Below, one piece after another: positions 19,946 through 31,200 of a stretch of 64,000 bases of DNA. The position numbers and the translations under genes are program-made. Below the pieces are notes generated by a model that saw nothing but the letters and a program-made list of their open reading frames with translations, had not been told where the DNA came from and made no database searches. How positions within the stretch are numbered: position 1 is the first letter of the stretch; every line of letters starts with the position of its first letter. Origin of the DNA: Venturia oleaginea (taxonomy: Eukaryota; Ascomycota; Dothideomycetes; Venturiales; Venturiaceae); the NCBI GenBank assembly GCA_013176395.1, contig JABMLP010000015.1, positions 1 through 64,000 of the forward strand, given 5' to 3'.

Positions 19946-21620
19946 TTGCCTCCGGCTAGGCCTAACACCACACTTTCCTTCAAGGTCTTTGACCCATCTA
20001 CACCCTCCTTACGCAACTCACCTTCCCCCTTCGTGCCTTCAGCATGGAGAACACGCCTGGCGCGTTATCCAGGTAACTTACCTCATATTCTGGGTGGCAT
20101 TTTGAGACACGGTGTCCAGATTGGGTATGATGGCCCTATCCAACATCTACATTCGAAAAATCTCGCCTCAGCTTCTCTGGCACCTCATATCATTGAAACC
20201 CAGGTCTAGCAAGACCTCATACGTGGCCGCATCTCTATTCATAATGGAAGCGCGCCCTTCATATCATCACCCTTGGGCCTTGTCCCAAAAGGTGATGGTG
20301 GTTGGAGAAGAATTCATCATCTTTCTCACCCTAGCACCCATTCGGTGAACGACCACATTCCAGCCTCACGGGCGGCCATTCATTACACTAGATTCGACAG
20401 CATTCTGTCATCTATTCGCCTCACGGGCAGAAGCTCCATTCTCATCAAACGCGACATTGAGAGTGCCTTCAGGAACATCCCAGTTGCCTACAACCAAAGG
20501 TGGCTCTTAGGCATGAAATGGGGCCTATTCTACACCGAAAACTGCCTACCATTTGGCCTCCGCACGGCGCCCTTCCTGTTCAACCTCTTTGCTGAGGGTT
20601 TTCATTGGATTCTACAACACCAATTCTCATGGCGCGTTAAGCATTACTTAGATGACTTCGTTATGATCTTTCCACCTTCTGCCCAGCCTGCCCACCTTAT
20701 TCGATCGGTCTCCGATGACTACAAGCTCATCACTGACGAACTAGGCATTCCTAGGAATGACTCGAAGGATGAACAAGGTACCACAGTTGTCACCCTAGGC
20801 CTCGAGATTGACACGGTCAAGATGGAAGCGCGCCTACCAGCGAAAAAGATCACCAAAGGTATCGCTATTGCTGAGGCCCTGCTCAAAGCCAATTCAGTCA
20901 CTAAATACGACATGGAATCTGCTGCCGGATTCTACTCATTCTGCTCTTCAGTAGTCCACCTTGGCCGCGCCTTTCTACGCAGAATCTGGGATTTCACTGC
21001 TTCATTCAATCGATCGAAGGCGCTACGCCAATCTCTCTCGCCTGGGGCGCGTCAAGACCTCATTTGGTGGCGTGATCTTCTTACCAAGTTCAATGGAATT
21101 TACTTCTTCGAAGATAATGAGCGCGCTGCAGTCACTCTATTTTCAGATGCCTCATCTTTCGCCTCCGGCGCATACTTCATCTCTGAAGATGACAAGTGGC
21201 CTCTTGCCCAACATGCCTACGCCTGCCCTCACACCCATCCTGCTTTTCACATCAACTATCACGAGATAGACGCGATCTTGAGGTCCTTCCAATGCTGGGC
21301 TTCCTTATGGTCGCACAAAGAAGTTCATATTATGACAGACAGCACTACGGCATTCTATGCAATCAAAAACCACTCAGTTCGAGGTTTGGCAATGGATCCT
21401 CTACGTCAACTTCTGCTTCTAGCCGCCCAGCATGATGTCAAGCTCACACCTCACTGGATTTCTTCGCAGAACAACCGCCTCGCTGACACGCTCTCTCGCC
21501 TTGACATTGACACCATTGCTGACTTAACTGGCTGGCAGAACCTCTCGCTTTCGAACCTCCTATCTGGTATATTCGCCAGATCAACGAAGACCGAGCGGGT
21601 CACACCTCCAACTATATCAG
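19946..21620 (+). pseudogene. Reverse transcriptase-RNase H of the tyrosine-recombinase element, one nonsense codon
   Basis: The frame runs from MPPARPNTTLS at 19946 and formally ends at 22036, but recognisable protein ends near 21560. TAG at 20207-20209 interrupts ETQV/QDLIRGR, best explained by CAG to TAG. RT motifs: LVPKGDGGWRRIHHLS, ILIKRDIESAFRNIP, LPFGLRTAPFLFN and the catalytic YLDDFVMIF (about 20650). RNase H follows with FSDASSFASGAYF, NYHEIDAILR, MTDSTTAFYAIKN and HWISSQNNRLADTLSR, the DEDD set of the DIRS/Ngaro-type enzyme. The polymerase would copy element RNA in the cytoplasm. Read-through of a single UAG would restore the full protein, so activity is not fully excluded. Confidence 0.8.
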
Positions 21621-22629
21621 GATGCTTTGGTGTCGCCTCTCTGCAGACACCCAGTCTGGTTACCGCACCGCCGTCACCTCGTACGAAGTCTCTTGCGCAA
21701 TCGATGGACATCCGCCTTGGCCGTCTACTGAGACCACAATTGGGCGATACATTGAGCGAAGAGGCTTTGGAACTGACGGTATTACACAAGTTAAGCCGTC
21801 TACAATCGACTCTAACCTCTCTGCCATCCGCGCATATCACGTCGACAGATCCCTCTCAACCTCCCACTTCGGCAGCGAACACCTCCGGGGCCTTATCGAA
21901 GGCCTTAAGAGGCTGTTTGATGGAACCAAACGCCAACGAGAAGACGTTACGCCTGAACTTTTGTACCAGATCTCAGCACCTTTTACGGACAGCATGGACA
22001 AGGATGAAGTCAACATTACTGCTGCCCATACAGTAGCCTTTGCAGGCATGTTCCGCATGGAGGAACTCTGCTATGAACACAAGGAAACTAAGAATGCCTT
22101 ACTTTTCAGATCGACTCGAGTCCTGCGCAGCGATGTCACCATTGCGCCCAACGATTCTTACGCAACCCTCCATTTGAAACGCTCCAAAAGCGACGCTAAT
22201 CACGAAGGTGTTACGGTCTACCTTGCAGCCTCACCTCATTCACCAGCTACCTGCCCAATCCGAGCCCTCCGCCGCCTCTTTACTATCGATCCTAAGCCTG
22301 CCAACTCACCTCTCTTTAACGTGCGAGGCGCCTGTACCAAACTTAAAGTCAACAGCGCTCTCACCGCACGAATGGACCTCGCTGGGTTGCCTACAATAGG
22401 TTATTCAGGACACAGTTTTCGCAAAGGCGCTGCCTCGGCAGCGGCCAGGCGTGGAATCTCGTACGAGGACATTCAAATCATGGGCAGATGGCGCTCAGAT
22501 TCTGCACGTTTGTACATTAGGCATGACCCGGCGCGAATGGTTCACCTCGCCTACCAGGCAGTCAATGGCAAGTTGCCCATCATTACTGGCCTGCCTACAC
22601 CGCCGGCTTCACAACCTCCGCCAATCTGA
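21560..22629 (+). CDS. Tyrosine recombinase of the retrotransposon
   Basis: The frame, -1 relative to RT, is open from before 21560 (YIRQINEDRAGHTSNYIRML) and has an ATG at 21622, giving 335 codons. The N-terminal SAM-like DNA-binding half contains YRTAVTSYEVSC. Catalytic residues of the lambda-integrase family: first arginine in AFAGMFRMEELCY, the HxxR box GHSFRKGAAS, then IMGRWRSDSARLYIR with the tryptophan/histidine position and nucleophile tyrosine. The set R..HxxR..W..Y is complete. It would insert circular cDNA without target duplication. The start may use the internal ATG or -1 frameshifting from RT. No lesion seen. Confidence 0.85.
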
Positions 22630-22651
22630 GTCGATTGGCGCAGCCTTCGAC

Positions 22652-22668
22652 TTCGTACATTGTACGAA
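22652..22668. repeat. Perfect palindrome near the 3' end of the tyrosine-recombinase element
   Basis: TTCGTACATTGTACGAA: 8-bp arms about one central base, 22 bases after the recombinase stop. It could be a terminal or recombination site signal; no test possible here. Confidence 0.5.
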
Positions 22669-22858
22669 TGCCGTTTACCCACCCTGGCCGCTAGCCCAAT
22701 CACATACACACACTCTTTTTTTTTCCTACTCATTTCACTCAATCTCCCTCAGTTGTATCCTCAGCCTTGCTGCCGGCCTCGTCACCTTCCTTCCCTCACA
22801 ATTGGGCCTTTCCTTGGGCTTCTTTTTGTGCATTGCCTGGCAGAATAGCACAGCTCAT

Positions 22859-22956
22859 TTGGCCTAGCTCCTAGGCCAAGCTTGCTGTACTACCCTGCCG
22901 CCGCACGGCTTTGCCGAAAGGCCTGCCAATTGCTTAAAATCTACTTGATTTTAAGC
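22859..22956. repeat. Two further perfect hairpins in the 3' tail
   Basis: 22859-22879: TTGGCCTAG / CTAGGCCAA with a CTC loop. 22932-22956: GCTTAAAATC / GATTTTAAGC with a 5-base loop. The second is a plausible transcription end or element-end structure. Both lie in the non-coding tail between the recombinase and pogo II. Confidence 0.5.
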
Positions 22957-23007
22957 CTCTCAACCGCTCAATATGTGTATGCACGAAAAGAGAATATAAT
23001 TAAAATA

Positions 23008-23533
23008 ACGTAGTCTATAGGCCTATGCGCCATATATGCCTGTGCGCCAACCCTACCAAACGCGACGCGTTCCTCCATTACCACACGAGATGGTACCGCC
23101 ACAACAACAAGAGGCCTTACACCGAGAAGGTAGGCTTGAACTAGCTGTTCAAGCCTATAAAAACGGCGATTTTCAAAGCTATAGAGCTACCGCGCAAGCC
23201 TATGACGTCCCACGAGATACCCTGCAACGTCGTATTGCTGGTACTCAACCACGACTTGGTTCTACCGCGAAAAACCGCCTCCTTACACCCACCGAAGAAG
23301 AGTACCTTGTACAGCGTATACTTTCAATGGATGAACGCGGTATGCCACCTACTGTTGCCGCCGTACGGACTATGGCAAGCCTTTTAGCCAGTCAACATGG
23401 CCAACTCGTCTCTGCAGGCCAATGCTGGGTACGCAACTTTATTAACCGCCACGACGTATTAAAATCGAAGTACAACCGCAAGTACGACTACCAGCGAGCA
23501 AAATGCGAAGACCTAGACCTAATTCGAGCCTGG
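23008..23533 (+). mobile_element. Pogo-like element type II, copy 2, 3' truncated by LTR H
   Basis: The terminal repeat ACGTAGTCTATAGGCC follows TA (23006-23007). Transposase starts at 23036 inside the repeat and matches copy 1 almost residue for residue (MPVRQPYQTRRVPPLPHEMV) until RAW at 23533, where LTR H begins. The rest of the element, including all catalytic residues, is not found elsewhere in the window. Confidence 0.85.
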
Positions 23534-24228
23534 TGTTACGGGGAACTCGTTTCTCAACACAGTTGATTATGTCAAGACCTTCTTGACACCTGTGTTCTCT
23601 TGTTCTGGTCCGCGGGTTTGGGGTAAGGGCAATATCAGTCTGGAAGTACTTACCTCAAGTACCTTCCCTTGCTCAGGTTCTTTGGAGGCTCACTAGATCC
23701 TAGCCGTCCGATGTATCTCCCAATTCAATTGTCGTCTAACCGATTTGATCCTCAGATCAATCCTGAACGCTTGTCGGTTAGTATAAAGGTTGGGGGTGGG
23801 CTTGCTTCGTGTGCATATGACTTGTGCTTGATTGTATCTAAGTAAAAGGTCGTTACTGTAGTAGGTTGAAGAAGCTCCTATGTGAGAAACATAACATGAG
23901 GTAACCACGAAGAGAGAAAGGAAAGTCCGTCCAACGTCCTCTCTATATACCCTTCTGGTTCTGGGTGCCAAGGTGTATTCCCACACCTCTTGGCTCTTCC
24001 CACACTTCCCACACTGTGGGCAATGCCAAGTGCTGTGGGAACTGTGGGAATATCACGTGACTTCTGCACGTACTATTCTCTCTTAAGACTGACCTGGTTG
24101 CATCAGTCCCCTCTTGTGCGCCAAACGGATTCCACTCCACATCAGTCCTAACAACAACTTCTTGTTATCCAACCATCCTCTGCAAGTCCCGCTGTTCCTG
24201 CTCTTTGGTCTTGAGGTGATCTGTAACA
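23534..24228 (+). repeat. Long LTR, family H (695 bp)
   Basis: Starts TGTTACGGGGAACTCG and ends GATCTGTAACA, with short inverted ends TGTTAC/GTAACA. It interrupts the pogo II transposase. The base before it is in CCTGG; the base after begins CAGCT, so no duplication and probably not a simple solo LTR. A 21-base piece of the same LTR start, reversed, is found at 60620-60640. Confidence 0.65.
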
Positions 24229-25636
24229 CAGCTGTCCCCTCGGTCCTCCCCCTTTTCCCCTAACCAGTATCTCCAAATGCCCGCTGGCTCTTGTAGATAC
24301 TGGTTACTCTGCTAGTATATCTGTGCTATGTAGACTCAAGAGGCAATGTCTCGTGTTTCGCTATTCTTCTACCTACAGTCTCCCTCTAGTGCTCAGCTTT
24401 GTCTATCTGTTTCGCCTTATCCCTCAAGGCCAATGGGTTCCCTAAGTATGTTTCTGCTTGTGAAAGTTGCCTTGCACCAGATTCCTATGCGGCAGTGTAT
24501 TTGGTTGTGTGATGCTGGAGACAATAGTAACCATCGTAGTCGTGATTTCGCTGCTTGGGTGTGATACTCCGGGTATGCCCGTAGACGAGGCTGTCTGGTA
24601 GCTGCCGTATTGTATGGCGCCGATCGTGCTATAGACTTGCCGTCTTATAGTCGGAGCCTACCTGCTGCTAGTCGCTCTCCCTGCTTGCTATATCGCGCTC
24701 CTACTCTTGCCAATGCCATAACTGGGACGCAACAGTCTGGGGAGAGGCTCAAGGCTACGTCTGCTAGCTTACAGGGAGGAGATTTGCCGCCAATAGGCTT
24801 CTTCTATGCGCCCTTACTACTTACTGTGTTGCGCACCTACTCTTGCCAATGCCATAACTGGGAGGCAACAGTTTGGGGAGAGGCTTAAGGCTCTGAACAT
24901 CAGCTTGCAGCAGGACGGTTTGCGGAGACGATAGTAGATAAGGTTCTCTAGCAGCTGCCGTATCGTGTCGGACCGATTGTGTTGTAGACCTGTCGTCTTA
25001 TAGTCGGAGCCTATCTGCTGCTAGTCGCTCTTTCTGCTTGCTATATCGCGCTCCTACTCTTGCCAATGCCATAACTGGGACGCAACAGTCTGGGGAGAGA
25101 CTCAAGGCTACGTCTGCTAGCTTACAGGGATGAGATTTGCCGCCAATAAGCTCCTTCTATGCGTCCTTACTACTTACTGTGTCGCGCACTTACTCTTGCC
25201 AATGCCATAACTGGGAGGCAACAGTTTGGGGAGAGGCTCAAGGCTCTGGGCAACAGCTTGTAGCAGGACGGTTTGCCAAGACGTTGGGAGAGGTTGTCTA
25301 GTCGTTGCAGTGGTGTGTGGTGTCGATTGTTGCACACCGGGCGTCTGGTGTTTGAGTTGTGTTGAAGGTATTGCCGTTCTAGCGGTGACTCGTCGACTCG
25401 GAGCGTTGCAGTGTCATCTGGGGTGATGGACTAGATGGTTGCTGTTGTCTTTGGTGGACGCATCGTTCGTGTAGCTTGCTCATGTATTCGTCTGCTTGCT
25501 CTGCCGTGGCCACGACGGCGACTCTAGAGGTATCTCATCGACGCTGAGGGACGCGCGATGGCCTCTAGAGGCCGGAGCGGCCACTGGCAGAGGTGTTTTG
25601 ATGATCTTTAGATGATAATTCTGTAAATTCCAAAAA
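24229..25636. repeat. Non-coding tandem-repeat region between LTR H and the copia element
   Basis: No coding found. A ~353 bp unit is present about twice (about 24590-24945 and 24946-25290); inside each unit a ~140 bp sub-repeat beginning ACTCTTGCCAATGCCATAAC occurs twice, so the phrase appears four times. 24262-24272 and 24295-24305 form a perfect 11-bp hairpin (AACCAGTATCT). GGCCTCTAGAGGCC, a 14-bp palindrome, lies near 25559. This may be the internal part of a non-coding LTR element belonging to LTR H, but no second LTR is present to prove it. Confidence 0.55.
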
Positions 25637-25867
25637 TGTTGAACAGTGGCATGCCAGTCCTGGATACCTCAGGCATAGTGCACGTGATAGATGCCAAGGA
25701 ATGCATTGACATGCATATATATGCATGCAGATGCAACGGTGTACTTAACCTCTGCAGTCAATACAGTCAAGTCACAGGGTGACACTCGTTCTGTTCATCG
25801 GCTCCTATCGTTAAGTTCGTGTTGAATCTACTTCCGAATAACTCTGTTTTGCTCGTTCAGCGTAACA
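25637..25867 (+). repeat. Copia 5' LTR
   Basis: TGTTGAACAGTGG ... GCGTAACA. Contains GCATATATATGC, a palindromic TATA-like core. Four differences from the 3' LTR over 231 bp. Confidence 0.9.
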
Positions 25868-25882
25868 GGTTATGAGCCCGGG
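25868..25882 (+). promoter_or_regulatory. Copia primer-binding site matching initiator tRNA-Met anticodon arm
   Basis: GGTTATGAGCCCGGG directly follows the LTR. Its complement contains GGGCTCATAACC, the anticodon stem-loop (CAT) of eukaryotic initiator tRNA-Met. Drosophila copia and yeast Ty5 prime from a cleaved half of this tRNA (established), so the same mode is inferred. Confidence 0.8.
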
Positions 25883-25917
25883 TTTTGCCTAGGTTCTACA
25901 GGACTAAACCGATAGCA

Positions 25918-26125
25918 AGGGAACTACGTCTCTCCCAAGGATAAGAGACGGCGTTGAGTGTGACAGGGTCAGCATTCAAACAGGGACACCAACTCTCCCA
26001 AGGATAAGAGCAGGCGTTTGATCTGACGGGATCAGAATCGAACAAGGGACACCAACTCTCCCAAGGATAAGAGCAGGCGTTTGATTTGACGGGGTCAGGA
26101 TCGAACAAAGGAACAACAACCCTCC
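25918..26125 (+). repeat. ~63 bp tandem repeats in the copia leader
   Basis: About three units built on CTCCCAAGGATAAGAGCAGG followed by CGTTTGAT and GACGGG; the outer ones are diverged. They lie between PBS and Gag. Confidence 0.7.
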
Positions 26126-26183
26126 TAAGGACAAGAGGTATACAAGTGCTTTGACAAGAGTCAGGAAAGGAAGACCAAGGGAC

Positions 26184-27994
26184 ATGTCTTCAGAGCACAA
26201 ATCCAGGCAGCCACTGCCAACACTGAGTTGCGAGAACTCAAGGACGTGGTTCCAAAGAGCAAGGAATTACTTGACTGGTGAAGGGACCTGGTGGGTCATT
26301 TCCCAGGCCATCAAGTACAAGACATACGACCTTCCAGATGATCGCCATCTGGTACAGACAAGAGCACCAAAACCACCAGGTGCTGAGGGACAAGGATTCA
26401 TTCCTTGGTCCTCACAACCCTCGACATTCTCCTACCCCGCTCCGCCCTCCTCTCGTCCAAAGAAACAGACCTTCGTGAAAGTCTCTACAGCTAGATGATA
26501 AAGAGCTGGCAGCAAATCAAGATGCCAAGGCTAGAGGAGATACTCCCCCGCACCCGGAGTTTACTTTCGTGGAAGAAAAGGACTCTCAAGATACTTCGTC
26601 AAACAAGACAAGAGCAGATTCAGCCATGAGGCCCTATGATGACTGGGTGTCTGCTAACAGCAAGGCGATACATAAGATCATGATGTGCCTGTCAGAAGAC
26701 GACCAGAACCTGTACAGTATCTACGAGAGGGCATCAGATCTGTGGGAAGTCCTGATGACGAAGTACATGGAGGTCATGACAGCAGATATTACCTCTTCTA
26801 TCCAGGAGTTTGTCAACTTCAGGATGGACGAGGGAGATACAATTGATGGCTCTTGGACGTACCTTACCAATCTTGGGGTAAAGATTGCATCAGTCTCTCC
26901 GGAAGAAGCTCACTACCAACTCCCAGGGAAGAGAATGAGACACCTTCTGGCAGCTCTTCCAACAGAGTACTCGGCAATGAAACAAGCCATCCAAGCGCAG
27001 CCATACCTGCAGCCAGAACACATCCTTAAGCTCCTGAAAGGAAGAGAGGCCGATATCAGGATAAACGAAACGGCAATGGTATCCCAGAACCAGAAGAACA
27101 AATCTAGAAGCGGAAAGAATGTCAGCTGCTACTGTCACGGCCCGCACCTAATTATGGACTGCGAACACCTCTCAGCTGCAAAAGACACCGTCGAGAAAAG
27201 AAGAACAGGGAAGAGTCCCAACCTCAAGAAGTCGACAACCAAGCAACGAAGTTCCAAACTGCCTTCGCATTTATCCTCATCCTCCGAGAGCCTCAGCCAA
27301 GACGAGCTTGTGAAACTGATTTCCAAGATAGTCCTAGATGTCAAGAAACAGCGACCCAAGAAAACAGCAAGAGCTTACGCTGCTCAGTCAGAACCTGAGA
27401 CTGGAGACGAGGAAACAGAGGAGGTCTCCTCCGATGATGAGATCCACGATGAAGTTGCCCATACCAGCGTCCAAGCGATGGGTAAGCTCCTACCCCAGCA
27501 ATGGTTGCTCGATTCCTGCGCCTCATCTCATATGACTGACCAACAATCTCTCTTCAAGGGTAGACTCAAGCCATTACCTATGAAGAGACTGATTAAGGTT
27601 GGAGGCGGAATCCTTTCTGCGAGTTATGAAGGAGATGCAGTCATGGAGGATAGGAGAGGCAATAAGGTAGTTCTTGAAAAGGTTTTGCTTGTACCTGGAC
27701 TCGGAGTCAATCTTGTATCATGGAATAAACTCTCGACTCAATTTGATATTCGGCCACCAGACTTCAATGTTCTCTCAAGCACCAATGGCGAACCTGTTCT
27801 TCAAACTATCGTTAGGAGAGGAGTCCCTATCGTTACAAACATCAAGAACTTGCAGGAAAAGGGAAAGAGGAAAGGGAGAAAAGTCCATGAGCTTGAATGG
27901 GCTTTCCCTTCTGCAGAAGGCGAACCTATTCCCCTTGACGAAAGTGAGGAGCTGTCCCCATCTCTCACTAGGAAGAAGGCTCAGTGGGAGCTAT
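26184..27994 (+). pseudogene. Copia Gag and protease part of the polyprotein (split by A1)
   Basis: MSSEHKSRQPL at 26184 leads to RTWFQRARNYLTGEGTWWVI, the Gag start motif of copia-type elements. The frame is lost between about 26300 and 26500 and resumes as KELAANQDAKARGD; from 26569 it is uninterrupted to 27994. The UBN2-type Gag core is DLWEVLMTKYMEV ... RMRHLLAALPTEYSAMKQAI. A short Cys/His stretch (CYCHGPHLIMDC, about 27125-27165) replaces a classic zinc knuckle. Protease is WLLDSCASSHMTDQQSLF (about 27505), with the DSxAS active site usual for copia aspartic proteases. The frame runs into gypsy A1 at 27995; the next codons are recovered at 33371. Confidence 0.85.
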
Positions 27995-28275
27995 TGTAAG
28001 AGTTCAACCCTCAAAGGTGTTTCGCAAGTGAGAGAAGACTGCTTGTATTTCGAAGTATCTAAGTACAAAGAAGAAAGTGTAGGTACAGGAAGAACAACTT
28101 GTATATATAATCTTCCAAGTAGGAAAAGGACATGCTGTCCTGAGAAGAGAATAGAAAGGAGTAGAAGCGCATGTGAAACGGTCCCTGAATAATCCCTGCT
28201 AGGCGCACGTGAGAACTACCAGGTAGTGCTAAGAATCCATCCAGGATAAGTTGAGAAAGGATCTATCCTTTGACA
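27995..28275 (-). repeat. A1 3' LTR (281 bp)
   Basis: On the minus strand TGTCAAAGGATAG ... GAACTCTTACA, preceded by a purine-rich GAGAAGAAGGGTAA. Its U3 matches A2 LTRs; R/U5 is the variant GAAATACAAGCAGTCTTCTC. Confidence 0.9.
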
Positions 28276-31200
28276 TTACCCTTCTTCTCCCCCGTTTCCG
28301 TTGGGGCGGTTTTGCTTTTTGTACGCCTAGGAGGACGTAGACTCGGTCCGTCGTTTTGAAAAACATCACCGTAGATACTTTCAAAGGTATCTAATGCGAC
28401 AGTTTCTGTCGTTCGTACTTGGCCTTTTTGCAAAGAACACACTTTCCTATTTCCTTGAAAACTTCCTGTCGCATGCGCGGGAAGTAGAAGGTATTCTGAA
28501 GTCGTGAAAGGACAATCTCTGCTCTGCAATGACCATTGAGTGGAGATTCGTGTTGATGTAGGATGTACTGTTTCCTAAGGCTCGTGGGAAGATATACCAA
28601 GTTGTTGAAGAGGAGCAATCCGTCTTCAATACGGGTATTCTGATCTGCTGATTGAATGTAGCCTTGTACATCTGGATCCTTTGCTGCGCGTTCCTAACCT
28701 CTTGCCAATAAGAGAGCTTTCCTGTCTGAAGTGATGAGACTTGGTGCACAAGTGCATCACCTTCTGTCGGAACAAAGCGCGTTCGACTTTCTCTTTTTCT
28801 CCTGCCATGAAGTCTTCTCGTCGACTTAATGCATCGGCGTTAACGTTTTCCTTTCCTTTCTTGTAAAGGATATGGAAGTTGTAAAATGACAGTTCTTCTG
28901 ACCATCTTAGTTGCCGTCGATTCAATTCCTTTGTCGTCGTGAAATTCCGCAGGTTCTTGTGATCGGAATACACGGTAATCTTGTGTTTCGCTCCTTCAAG
29001 ATAATGCTTCCAGTGCTTGAAGGCATCAACTATGGCCATGAGTTCCTTGTCTGAAGTGGAGTAGTTGACTTCTGCTTTCAGGAATTTTCGTGCGTGGTAA
29101 GCTACTGGTCTTAGCTTTCCATCTGAATCAGGTTGGCTGAGACATGCTCCGAGGGCTCGATCGGACGCATCCGCCTCGACTGTGGCTGTTTTTTCTGAGT
29201 TAAACAGTTGCAGAATGGGTGGTGTTGTTAACCGTATCTTGAGTGCGTCAAAGGCCTTTTGCGCATGCTCGTTCCATTCCAAGGTAATCCCCTTCTTCAT
29301 CAATCCCGTGAGGGGTTCTGCAACTTCGGAAAAGCTTTCGATGAATTGTCGATAATAATTCGCGAAGGCGTGAAATGACTGTACTCCTTTGACGTTCGAG
29401 GGTACCGGCCAATCGCGGACCTTCTGGTAAATTTCCGGGTCCATCTCAAGTCCATCTTGAGAGACAAAACATCCAACGAACTTGATTCGTTGCTTGTGGA
29501 ATTCGCTTTTCGAGGGTTTCAGCCGCAAGTTAAATATCTGTAGTGCGCGGAGGACGGTTCGAACGTGATTGGCGTGTTCTTTGAACGTTCAATAGTAAAC
29601 CAAAATGTCATCCATATAAACAGACACAAACTTGTCTAAGTGCTCGCGAAGCACATTGTTCATATAGGCTTGCAGCGTCGCAGGGGCGTTTGTCAAACCA
29701 AAGGGCATGACAAGGTATTCGTAGTGCTCAAGGTGAGTGCGGAATGCTGTCTTCCACTCGTCACCTTCCTTAATCCTAATTCGATGAAAAGCCGCAGGAA
29801 TATCGAATTTCGTGAATCATCTGGCTCCTTGGAGTCTGTCCCTCAACTCCTGGATTAAAGGCAGCGTGTACGCATTCTTCACCGAAATCTCATTTAGATG
29901 TCGGTAATCGACACACAATCGTTGTGAACCATCGGGCTTGGGTACGTAGAAAACTGAATATCCGGCGGGTGACTTCGACTCCCGGATGAACTTCTTCTTC
30001 GTGAAATCGTCGATATATTCACGAAGGGTTTCAAGCTGATCTTCCCTCAATGGGTAGACCTTGAACTTCTTTGGTTGTTCATTATTCTTGAGCTTGATCT
30101 CATGATTCCATGGTTGGTGTGGTGGAAGAGAATCTTCGATCGATTCCCTTTTAAAAAGTTCTGCAAATTCCTGGTACCCATGGGGAATTTGGAACACTGA
30201 CCTATCCTCCTCTGTCTGGAGACGATAGCAGTATGCCACTTCAACGTGTGTAGGCCTTTTCCGCAAAGGTCTTTGTGCTGTCCGTGTTCTAGCGCGCATG
30301 CTAGCCTGCACGGGATATCGTTGGTCCGGGAACGTGCGCGTCAATGTTCTCCAGTCGATATGCGGATTGTGAGTTCGAAGCCACGACAGACCAAGGATCA
30401 AATCCGAGTCTCCAATATTCGTGACGTCTAGAACAATCTGTTCTTTCCTCCCTTGTATCCACAAGATTATGTCTGCTTCGTAGATCACTATGCCTCCATT
30501 GAAGTTGACAGGTCTTCCATCAGCGATAGTTAGTGGATATGGATGCCGTTTCGACCGTACGGGTAGTTTCCATTCGTCGACCAATTTCTCGCTTAGAAGA
30601 TTCCTATCGGCACCAGTGTCGATGAAGGCCCATGCTGGTACGTCGTCGATCTTTCCTTCGACCAGCATCTTAAATGTACCAAGGTTGTTCAGAAAATGAG
30701 GCGCTTCATTAGGATTCAACAGGGGCCTCTCTACTGTTGATCCTCCTCGTTTCCCGAATTCTCATGCCATTTGCGTGCTTGCTTTGTTTTGACTGCGATG
30801 TCCAATCGTCGGACAAGGTGTCGAAGGTTCCTTGCCCCATTCGGATGGTATGGGCAGGTGAAGTCAAGGCATGCATTTGGATAGACGTCTTTGCACTGAG
30901 AATCGTCCTGATCAATTGCTCGTTCAACGTCTCGTGTCAAACGTGAGAGCCGGAAGGTCATAAACTCTAGATCTTCCTTCGATTCTCCTTCGTTGGAGTT
31001 GTCTTCTACTGTAGACTCACTGTCGTCGCCCGACATAGACTGTAGAGATTCGTTTTCGTTTGGTGTAGACCAACTCCCGGAAATGGCTGGCAACTCTTGG
31101 AGTATTTCTCCACGATCTTTCATTTCCTGGTGCTGAGGTAAATCGCATTCCTCATACTCGCAGCAATTCATAGGTGAGTGTCTGTGGTGGACGTGCTGTA

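Larger units (their letters stand above)
18119..23005 (+). mobile_element. Tyrosine-recombinase retrotransposon (Ngaro/DIRS-like), ~4.9 kb
   Basis: In order on one strand: Gag-like protein with a Cys/His-rich tail, reverse transcriptase plus RNase H, then a tyrosine recombinase overlapping the RT frame by ~60 bases or more. There is no DDE integrase and no LTR pair; no DAM methylase was seen, so the Ngaro-like branch fits better than classic DIRS (established gene order of these groups). Borders are approximate: the left limit is the solo LTR at 18118, the right the pogo II start at 23008. Split direct repeats expected for this class were not found by eye. The only clear lesion is a TAG in the RT frame at 20207-20209. 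Confidence 0.8.

Noticed and set aside
22037..22058. C-terminal 150 codons of the RT frame (21600-22036) as coding
   Set aside because: They overlap the recombinase in another frame and lose protein-like character after RNase H.
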